DNA of 8,554 nucleotides from Bacillota bacterium (lineage in GTDB: Bacteria > Bacillota > Clostridia > Lachnospirales > CAG-274): the NCBI GenBank assembly GCA_017627115.1, contig JAGAHK010000175.1, positions 1-8,554 on the forward strand, in the 5' to 3' direction. The translations under genes and the position numbers were made by a program. Positions 1 through 5,203 of the stretch are shown here, in pieces. The notes beneath the pieces were generated by a model, which made no database searches, was not told where the DNA came from, and saw only the letters and a list, made by a program, of their open reading frames with translations. Positions within the stretch are counted from its first letter, which is position 1. Each line of letters opens with the position of its first letter.

Positions 1-139
1 AAGCGTGAAGCCCCCCTCAAGACGAGATTTCCCATTCGAAAGAAGTAAGATTCCTTGTAGACGACGAGGTTGATAGGTCGAAGGTGTAAGCACGGTAACG
101 TGTTCAGCTGATCGATACTAATAAATCGAGGGCTTGTCC
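1..139 (+). rRNA. 23S ribosomal RNA, 3' end (partial)
   Basis: This is the last part of a large-subunit rRNA gene that begins outside the window. The conserved 3' tail is recognisable: GTTGATAGGTC, then GGTGTAAGCACGG, then GTGTTCAGCTGA and CGATACTAATAAATCGAGGG. The mature end is placed near 139 by analogy with other Firmicutes 23S genes and could be off by several bases. It lies upstream of 5S rRNA and three tRNA genes on the same strand, so it belongs to one rrn operon transcribed rightward. Confidence 0.95.
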
Positions 140-371
140 AAAGAAAGCGTAGATTTTGCGAAGCAAAAATACGCGCAACGAAGTTTTTTTCAGAAATAGA
201 AAAAAACGAGTAAGTTTGGATATGATATATATGTCAGATTGTTTTCAATATCAGTTTTGAGGTTATAAGTGAAAAATAGTTCAAAAGAAAATTTTTTGGG
301 TTTTAAAAATTTTCTGACTTATCCGTTTTCACGTCTGCTGCGACGGAGAACAGAAAACACTTAATCAAACA
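140..371 (+). other. 23S-5S spacer with inverted repeats, no gene
   Basis: This spacer of about 230 bp is very AT-rich and I see no gene in it. It holds several perfect or near-perfect inverted repeats that would fold in the precursor RNA. The first is a hairpin with arms GCGTA/TACGC and TTTTGC/GCAAAA around a GAA loop (147-174). The second pairs GTTTTTTTC (183-191) with GAAAAAAAC (199-207). The third pairs AGAAAATTTTT (286-296) with AAAAATTTTCT (305-315). They may be processing stems. A stretch at 326-350 resembles, in reverse orientation, the repeat found between the downstream tRNA genes. Confidence 0.7.
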
Positions 372-372
372 C

Positions 373-491
373 TTCCGGTGGCGATGCGCTTGGGGGACAC
401 ACCCGTTCCCATACCGAACACGACGGTTAAGACCCAAGCGGCCGATGATACTTGGCGGGAGACTGCCCGGGAAAGTAGGTGGCTGCCGGAT
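373..491 (+). rRNA. 5S ribosomal RNA
   Basis: This is a complete 5S rRNA gene of about 118 nt. The 5' arm TCCGG (374-378) pairs with CCGGA (486-490). The conserved internal blocks are present: ACACCCGTTCCCATACCGAA, then GACGGTTAAG and the late GGGAAAGTAGGTGGCTGCC. The exact ends are uncertain by one or two bases. It follows the 23S gene on the same strand and is itself followed by tRNA genes. Confidence 0.96.
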
Positions 492-567
492 CAAAATTTC
501 AAAATCGCCGTATTTTGAAATTTTGGCGAGGTTTGCGACAGTTAATGGATTTTGAAAATCCATTGTC
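492..567 (+). repeat. Two long hairpins between 5S and tRNA-Thr
   Basis: Directly after 5S there is a perfect 14-bp inverted repeat: CAAAATTTCAAAAT (492-505) pairs with ATTTTGAAATTTTG (512-525) around a 6-base loop. A second one follows: AATGGATTT (544-552) pairs with AAATCCATT (556-564) around TGA, with an outer GAC/GTC pair. Neither is followed by a T-run, so they are not convincing intrinsic terminators. Their place between two RNA genes fits RNA processing stems, which is an inference. Confidence 0.7.
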
Positions 568-586
568 AACTCAAACAAATATATTT

Positions 587-659
587 GCCGATGTGGCTCA
601 ATTGGCAGAGCAGCTGACTTGTAATCAGCAGGTTAACGGTTCGAGTCCGTTCATCGGCT
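587..659 (+). tRNA. tRNA-Thr (anticodon TGT)
   Basis: This is a 73-nt cloverleaf. The acceptor arms GCCGATG (587-593) and CATCGGC (652-658) pair perfectly, with discriminator T659. The anticodon stem GCTGA/TCAGC encloses CTTGTAA, giving anticodon TGT at 620-622. The T arm contains GGTTCGAGTCC. CCA is not encoded. It is the first tRNA after 5S and is probably cut from the rrn precursor. Confidence 0.97.
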
Positions 660-901
660 TTATTGCTTTTACGGTGTATTGCCGTCGGGGCAGACGCAAA
701 AATGTTTTTTACGTAGCTTGCTTAAATCGGGGCTGACGTAAAAAACAAATGTAGCTAAAAAAAGAAACCACACTTTTTTTATCTATGAATTAAATTTTGC
801 TTTACGGTAGGTTGTTGCCGTCGGGGCAGACGCAAAATGGCAGAGGAAGATAAAAAAAGAAAAACCGCTTTTTTTATCTATGAATTAAATTTTGCTTTTA
901 T
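660..901 (+). repeat. tRNA-Thr/tRNA-Met spacer with interleaved direct repeats and hairpins
   Basis: There is no gene in these 242 bp, but the region is built from two interleaved repeat units. Unit A, TTGCCGTCGGGGCAGACGC followed by AAAA, occurs at 679-701 and identically at 815-837, with a diverged copy (TCGGGGCTGACGTAAAAA) at about 727-744. Unit B, a T-run followed by ATCTATGAATTAAATTTTGC and TTT, occurs at 774-803 and 869-898. Each unit B copy is the right arm of a hairpin: one has 13 bp with one mismatch (752-764 with 773-785) and the other a perfect 12 bp (848-859 with 868-879), both with 8-base loops. The diverged unit A copy is part of a further perfect 11-bp inverted repeat, GTTTTTTACGT (704-714) with ACGTAAAAAAC (736-746). 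The pattern suggests local duplication. Confidence 0.8.
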
Positions 902-975
902 GGTCCTTTAGCTCAGTTGGTTAGAGCATCCGGCTCATAACCGGACGGTCCTGGGTTCGAGTCCCAGAGGGACCA
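902..975 (+). tRNA. tRNA-Met (anticodon CAT)
   Basis: This is a 74-nt cloverleaf. The acceptor arms GGTCCTT (902-908) and AGGGACC (968-974) pair with one G-T wobble, with discriminator A975 and no encoded CCA. The anticodon stem TCCGG/CCGGA encloses CTCATAA, giving CAT at 936-938. The first acceptor base pair is G-C and the stem does not show the mismatched first pair of initiators, so it looks like elongator Met. An Ile2 tRNA (CAT later modified to lysidine) cannot be excluded from sequence alone. Confidence 0.95.
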
Positions 976-993
976 CTTTATACCATATTATAT

Positions 994-1067
994 GGCTCGG
1001 TAGCTCAGCTGGTTAGAGCGCTGGCCTGTCACGCCAGAGGTCGAGGGTTCGAGCCCCTTCCGAGTCG
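994..1067 (+). tRNA. tRNA-Asp (anticodon GTC)
   Basis: This is a 74-nt cloverleaf. The acceptor arms GGCTCGG (994-1000) and CCGAGTC (1060-1066) pair with one G-T wobble, and the discriminator is G1067, the identity base expected for Asp. The stem CTGGC/GCCAG encloses CTGTCAC, giving anticodon GTC at 1028-1030. CCA is not encoded. It is the last gene of the rrn-tRNA operon, 18 bp after tRNA-Met. Confidence 0.97.
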
Positions 1068-1070
1068 CTC

Positions 1071-1103
1071 AAAGGAACTGTCGGAAATGACAGTTCTTTT
1101 TTT
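1071..1103 (+). terminator. Intrinsic terminator of the rrn-tRNA operon
   Basis: A perfect 8-bp stem, GAACTGTC (1075-1082) with GACAGTTC (1089-1096), encloses a 6-base loop. It is followed at once by seven T residues (1097-1103), and the stem can be extended through A-T and G-T pairs into the flanks. It begins a few bases after tRNA-Asp. Confidence 0.93.
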
Positions 1104-1117
1104 ATGCAAACAATAAC

Positions 1118-1158
1118 AAAAAAAAGCGGGTGCCGCAGAACATATGCGACACCCGCTT
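1118..1158 (-). terminator. Intrinsic terminator of the transporter cluster
   Basis: Read leftward, a 14-bp stem (1158-1145 with 1137-1124, arms AAGCGGGTGTCGCA and TGCGGCACCCGCTT with one U-G wobble) encloses a 7-base loop and runs into a stretch of eight T residues ending at 1118. It starts six bases after the stop codon at 1165 and faces the terminator of the RNA operon, insulating the two convergent units. Confidence 0.93.
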
Positions 1159-1164
1159 TGAGTT

Positions 1165-2724
1165 TTAATCTTTAATTTTATTTTTGGCAAAGGCGACAAT
1201 TATCAGCTGTCTTGCCGCTACGTCCGCGGCGGTGATAAAAAAGTCAAGCACCGCATCAAGTGTCATTATAAGCGTAAGTGCGGAAACGGGCAGTCCGAAG
1301 CGCACTATAAGAAGTTGATACATTGCAAAAGCAATACCCGGCAGTGGCGGCATAAGAAAGCCTATCAAAGAACCTGCGATAAACAGGGATATAAGCCATA
1401 TCATATTTACCTGTATGTGGTATGTCTCCGCGGAAAAAAGGAAAAGCGTGATAAGCGTGATACCGCTTGACGGAGCTGAGATAATGCTGCTTATAGGCAG
1501 TGCAAATGCAGCTGTTTTATCGTTTACGCGAAAATGCTTTGTCAGACACTCCATTGATTCGCCGTAAGCGGAGAACGTTGATGCAGTGGTAAAAGCCAGA
1601 AAAACAGACGGGAACATATAATGCAGCATTCGCCGTATCTTTATTTTGCATTGTAAAGAAACGCTTATATACAAAATGGAAAGCAGAATAGCCTCCAATA
1701 CAAAGAAAACGAGTGCAGGTCTCCATAATTTGCAGAATGAGGCTATATCACCGTGCCATATTTCCTGTACGAGCAGAATAAAAACCACAACGGGTGAAAG
1801 ACGGCAGATGTTCAAGAGTATTATGCCGACTGCTTTTTCTGTTTCGTTGATGAGTTTTATCATATTTGCAGCATGGTCGCCGAGTGAGAGCAGGGCAGCA
1901 CCGAAAATGATGCCAAGGATGATCGCGTGAACAAAATTATATTCAATAAAAGGGCTTATAAAATCGTGTGGGATAAACTCAGAAAAGCCCGATATTATTT
2001 CGCCTATATTTGGCAGTTTTGCGCCCGTATTGCCGAAGTCAAGATGGAAAAACGGCAGGGTGAGCATAGCCAATGTAGAGGCAGCAAGCATGGTAAGCTG
2101 ACTTCTTATTATGAGCCTTTTCCACTCGTATTTGAGCACTCTGATGCTGTTCATGCTGCATATGCCCGAGGCTGAAAACAAAAACACGGCGAATACGGCG
2201 GTAGCCTGAATAAGCGACATGATAATATCGAATATGGGTGACAGCACCTGTTCGTCAATATAGTCGCAGTGCTGCGGAAACAGATTTTTTCCTGCTATGC
2301 CGAAGAGTATGCCTAAAAACATTGCCACAAAAACCGCAGAGGTGGTTCCGGCTGCTTTTTGAGACGGGCTTATTGTTACCCTGCACATACCTGATTTGCG
2401 TATCAGCTCGGGCATTATGCCCAGTTCTGCGAGGATAGTGCCCTCACTGAATATATTTTTTTCGGTTGGGTCGAAATCGTCGTTTGGATCTTTATAAATT
2501 ATTTCGTAATATACACCTCTCAGATTTGAGTTTTTAACAATGCTGCAATACATATCCGTACCGTAATGATCGCGGAGTTTGATCAGTATTTCTTCTGCGG
2601 CAAGTCTCATTCTGACGGCGTTTCTCTTGTTTTCACCTGCTTTGATCAGACATTCCCATAATGTTTCCGAGGCTTTGTCTATATTTTCGCTTTTCAGATC
2701 AAAGCCGGTTATTTCTTTCAGCAT
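1165..2724 (-). CDS. ATPase-like domain fused to a diverged sodium:dicarboxylate symporter (SDF) fold
   Basis: This is a 519-residue protein with a soluble N-terminal part (about 1-122) and an integral-membrane C-terminal part (about 125-515). The N-terminal part has RLAAEEILIKLRDHYG (40-55), which resembles the N-box helix of HATPase_c/RsbW-type ATPases, but the usual Asn is not evident and no clear glycine boxes are seen. The membrane part matches the SDF (glutamate/aspartate transporter) family: FTTASTFSA (378-386) at the first re-entrant hairpin, FALPISSIISAPSSG (407-421) where members carry an NMDGT motif, PPLPG (459-463) at the second hairpin, and TLDAVLDFFITAADVAA (488-504) for the last helix. 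By my alignment to GltPh, the substrate Asp394 is kept (D494), but Arg397 becomes I497, Asn401 becomes D501, Asp405 becomes R505 and NMDGT is lost. The start overlaps the DUF58 stop by one base (TAATG), so translation is coupled. It may transport an atypical substrate or act as a membrane sensor. The SDF fold is confident, the ATPase-like assignment is tentative, and the function is unknown. Confidence 0.85.
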   Translation of the reverse strand: MLKEITGFDLKSENIDKASETLWECLIKAGENKRNAVRMRLAAEEILIKLRDHYGTDMYCSIVKNSNLRGVYYEIIYKDPNDDFDPTEKNIFSEGTILAELGIMPELIRKSGMCRVTISPSQKAAGTTSAVFVAMFLGILFGIAGKNLFPQHCDYIDEQVLSPIFDIIMSLIQATAVFAVFLFSASGICSMNSIRVLKYEWKRLIIRSQLTMLAASTLAMLTLPFFHLDFGNTGAKLPNIGEIISGFSEFIPHDFISPFIEYNFVHAIILGIIFGAALLSLGDHAANMIKLINETEKAVGIILLNICRLSPVVVFILLVQEIWHGDIASFCKLWRPALVFFVLEAILLSILYISVSLQCKIKIRRMLHYMFPSVFLAFTTASTFSAYGESMECLTKHFRVNDKTAAFALPISSIISAPSSGITLITLFLFSAETYHIQVNMIWLISLFIAGSLIGFLMPPLPGIAFAMYQLLIVRFGLPVSALTLIMTLDAVLDFFITAADVAARQLIIVAFAKNKIKD

Positions 2725-3563
2725 TACATCACCATTTCCTTTATAAGCTTCAACACCTGCATATCGGTCGTGGCAAGGCTGAACTGTCCCTGCACCCTTT
2801 TGGCGGAATTAGCTATCTCCGCAAGGTGAGCGTCAAGTGCCTGCTTATAGCGTTTGAGAGCGGGTTTGTCGAGGGTCACGGGCATCGTGCCCTTATTTTC
2901 GCAGTCTTCAAGTGTTACTTCTTCGCCGTTTTCGGGCGACATTTCGGTCTTATCAAGCAGGGTGACTGCGTATAGTTTTTGCTTTTTGTATGCAAGCAGT
3001 TTAAAAAGCTCTGTTTTATTGTCTTGTGTGAAAAAATCCGATATAAGTATGCAGCTGCCCTGCTTTAAAGGCAGAACTTTTATCTGCTCGGTGAGGCTGC
3101 TTTCACCGCTAAATTCAACATTTTCAAGGTAATCGACCACCTGGTTTATCCTGCTTGGGGATGTAAGGTCGGTAAGCGGCGTTAAACCCGGGGCGTAAAT
3201 ATTTACCCTGTCCATATTAAGCATAAACATATAGCAAAGACAGGCAGAAAGAAGTTTTGCGGTAATGCCTTTATCACCGAAGCCCATTGAGCCGCTTGTG
3301 TCGATTATGATATTCACATTTGCCTGACGTTCTTCCATAAAAAGCTTGATTATAAGCTTGTCAAGCCTGCCGTAGCTTTTCCAGTCTATGTTTTTGATGC
3401 TGTCGCCCGTTACGTAGTTTCTGAAATCGGAGAACTCCACGCTCTGACCTTTTGCGCGTGATTTGCGCCTGCCGCCGGCGGTGGTGGCTTCGGTGCGCAG
3501 CTGTAGAGTAATTCGCTTTATCTGCGACATATATTCCGATGTAAATGCTTCTCTTAAAGTCAT
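2724..3563 (-). CDS. DUF58 / von Willebrand factor A domain protein
   Basis: This is a soluble protein of 279 residues with no membrane segment. It carries the DUF58 hallmark GDSIKNIDWKSYGRLDKL (about 53-70), the counterpart of the family's GDxxRxIDW...R block. A vWA domain follows with a metal-ion-dependent adhesion motif, DTSGSMG (88-94), and a later acidic strand ISDFF (174-178). DUF58 proteins are usually partners of MoxR AAA+ ATPases and are thought to help assemble or activate protein complexes; no MoxR gene is visible here. I chose ATG 3563 because AGAGG lies just upstream. The frame stays open 31 codons further, but that stretch covers a hairpin, lacks a good ribosome site and does not look like protein. 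The stop codon overlaps the next start by one base, so it is coupled to the SDF-fusion gene. A gap of 151 bp separates it from the adaptor gene upstream. Confidence 0.92.
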   Translation of the reverse strand: MTLREAFTSEYMSQIKRITLQLRTEATTAGGRRKSRAKGQSVEFSDFRNYVTGDSIKNIDWKSYGRLDKLIIKLFMEERQANVNIIIDTSGSMGFGDKGITAKLLSACLCYMFMLNMDRVNIYAPGLTPLTDLTSPSRINQVVDYLENVEFSGESSLTEQIKVLPLKQGSCILISDFFTQDNKTELFKLLAYKKQKLYAVTLLDKTEMSPENGEEVTLEDCENKGTMPVTLDKPALKRYKQALDAHLAEIANSAKRVQGQFSLATTDMQVLKLIKEMVM

Positions 3564-3714
3564 GGTTTTCCTCTTTAAAATAATAGGGTACGTGGAAGCT
3601 GTTTTCTTCCGCGTACCCCATAAAAGTAGTCGATATTGGAACTCTTTGGAAAACACCGCCTGATAGGATGCTGAAGCTGGAGTATTCTTTTTTCGGTCGG
3701 TGTTTTGTCAAATC
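3564..3714 (-). promoter_or_regulatory. Intergenic leader with hairpins and a possible promoter ahead of the DUF58 gene
   Basis: This gap separates the adaptor gene from the DUF58 gene. A perfect TTGACA (3711-3706, leftward) lies just past the adaptor stop, with AATACT (3686-3681) 19 bp downstream as a weak -10. A stem of 13 bp with one mismatch, 3586-3598 with 3606-3618 (GGGTACG...GGAAG and its partner), encloses a 7-base loop right before the ribosome site AGAGG (3574-3570). A second pair, AAAACACCG (3650-3658) with CGGTGTTTT (3698-3706), encloses 39 bases. No good T-run follows either one on the coding strand. The region could be an mRNA processing stem, an attenuator or a secondary promoter. 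Confidence 0.4.
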
Positions 3715-5199
3715 TTACTTTACGTTTGTAACTTTTATACCCGAGCCGTCAACAAGGTCTTTTGTGTTGGCGTCGATGATAACTTCGCTGCCCGATGCTG
3801 CGCCCGACTTTATCTCGCTGCTTATATTGCCGCGGTGTGCAAGTTCAACGGGAACTTCCTTTGCCTTGCCGTTGTCGTTTATAAACATATGATAAACATC
3901 GTCTTTTTTGTAAAGTGCGCTGTTGGGCACTGTAAGTGCATTATCGGAGCTGTAGGTAGTGAACTGTGCTTCAAGTTCGTAACCGTCTTTCAGTGCCGCC
4001 GCATCATCAAGAGCGATAACGATCTTGACACGGTATTCATCGTTGCCGAGAGCAGATGTGGTCTTTTCGGCATAATTGTATATTTCGGCTATACTGCCTG
4101 TATACTCGGCAGAATCGCTTTTGAGCTTATGAGTAAGCTTTACGGGGTCGCCCGTTTTAAGATAAGGCTCCTCGTTTGTAAGCACATCGGCTTCCGCCCT
4201 TAATGTGCTGTCGGGCTTGATAACGGCAAGTATGCCGCCTTCTTCGATGCGGTTGATCTTTTCGGCTGGAAGATCGGAGATCACGCCGTCTGCCTGTGCC
4301 TTTACGGTGCATCTGCTTATCTTGTCGTTTATTTGGTCTATGCGTGTCTGCTTTTCTGCAATCTGTGAGTTTACCTCATTTTCGGCTGCCGAGATATTAT
4401 CGTTTGCAAGCTGTGATTCAAGTGAATTTCGCTTTGCATATATACTGTCAAGCTGAATATCGAAATCCTCCTGAATGGATTTATAATAGTCCGAATTTTC
4501 TGTGCTTTCGCTTTGTGCGCGTGCAAAAGCGTCATCATATTTTTGCACTGCCGAGCTGTGGTTGCTGTATGCGGTATCATAGCTGTTCTGCGCTTCGTCA
4601 AGCTCTGTTTTGGTTATAACACCTGCGGTGAAAAGCTGTTTCTTTTTCTCAAGCTCGTTTTTGTTGTAGTCAAGGTCGGTCTTTGCGGCATCAACCGCTG
4701 TTTTAAGTACATCAAGATAGGTCTGCGGCGAAACTTCCATTGTCTTTTCGTATTTTTTCTGCTTGCGTGCGTTCTCTATCTTTTCAAGCTCTACATCAAG
4801 CTCGTTTATGCTGTTTTTGATGTCTTTTTTGTCGTAGCCGTCCTTCTGCTTTGTCTGGTTAAGACCTGCACGAAGCGTGTCTATCTCGTCCTGAACGGTC
4901 TGACGCTCAAATTCAAGGTCTTTGCTGCTGATAACGGCAATAACATCGCCTTTCTTTACGGTCTGGTTTTTATGTACCATAACGCTTAATATCTGACCCG
5001 CATTCTCGCTGACACAGTTTATGCTGTCTCCGCTTTTTACATATGCTTTTTCTGTGAAACTGTCGGTATAAGCCGTGGGTTCAAGCGTTAAACAGCGCAC
5101 CTCTATATCCTCGCTCATATACCAGTAAATACCGTAACCAACGCCGCCTATTACAGCTGCAATGACTGCAAATTTTAAAATTTTGGCAAATCTTTTCAA
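3715..5199 (-). CDS. HlyD/MacA-type adaptor of an ABC export complex
   Basis: This is a 494-residue membrane-anchored adaptor linking an ABC pump to the cell surface. Numbered from the chosen start, a signal-anchor helix spans about 9-27. The first half of a biotinyl/lipoyl domain follows (KNQTVKKGDVIAVIS, 77-91), then a long helical hairpin rich in Lys, Glu and Gln (about 92-296), the second lipoyl half (CTVKAQADGVISDL, 297-310), a beta-barrel region (about 321-416) and a membrane-proximal domain (421-494). The hairpin of about 200 residues is long, as in Gram-positive YknX-like adaptors. I place the start at TTG 5199, because AAAGGGAG (5214-5207) sits 7 bases before it and gives MKRFAKILKF. 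The in-frame ATG at 5226 lies inside the permease gene and has no ribosome site. The gene begins 4 bases after the permease stop. No outer-membrane channel gene is present, as expected for a monoderm. Confidence 0.9.
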   Translation of the reverse strand: MKRFAKILKFAVIAAVIGGVGYGIYWYMSEDIEVRCLTLEPTAYTDSFTEKAYVKSGDSINCVSENAGQILSVMVHKNQTVKKGDVIAVISSKDLEFERQTVQDEIDTLRAGLNQTKQKDGYDKKDIKNSINELDVELEKIENARKQKKYEKTMEVSPQTYLDVLKTAVDAAKTDLDYNKNELEKKKQLFTAGVITKTELDEAQNSYDTAYSNHSSAVQKYDDAFARAQSESTENSDYYKSIQEDFDIQLDSIYAKRNSLESQLANDNISAAENEVNSQIAEKQTRIDQINDKISRCTVKAQADGVISDLPAEKINRIEEGGILAVIKPDSTLRAEADVLTNEEPYLKTGDPVKLTHKLKSDSAEYTGSIAEIYNYAEKTTSALGNDEYRVKIVIALDDAAALKDGYELEAQFTTYSSDNALTVPNSALYKKDDVYHMFINDNGKAKEVPVELAHRGNISSEIKSGAASGSEVIIDANTKDLVDGSGIKVTNVK

Positions 5200-5203
5200 G
5201 TCA

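Noticed and set aside
492..567. Hairpins after 5S as an rrn terminator
   Set aside because: No T-run follows either stem, and the downstream tRNA genes are followed by a much better terminator at 1075-1103.
303..736. Open frames over the 5S rRNA and tRNA-Thr region on both strands (303-578 minus, 479-736 plus)
   Set aside because: They overlap 5S rRNA or tRNA-Thr and spacer repeats, have no ribosome site of note and show no protein-like composition.
660..901. CRISPR-like array suggested by repeated units between tRNA-Thr and tRNA-Met
   Set aside because: There are only two full copies of each unit, the spacing is irregular (offsets 136 and 95 bp), and no cas genes are present.
3564..3656. 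N-terminal extension of 31 codons for the DUF58 protein, from ATG 3656
   Set aside because: It would run through the hairpin at 3586-3618 and has no clear ribosome site, while ATG 3563 has AGAGG at ideal spacing and gives a normal family length.
4513..4989. Rightward open frame of 158 codons opposite the adaptor coiled coil
   Set aside because: Its hydrophobic translation is the antisense image of the Lys/Glu-rich coiled coil, not a real membrane protein.
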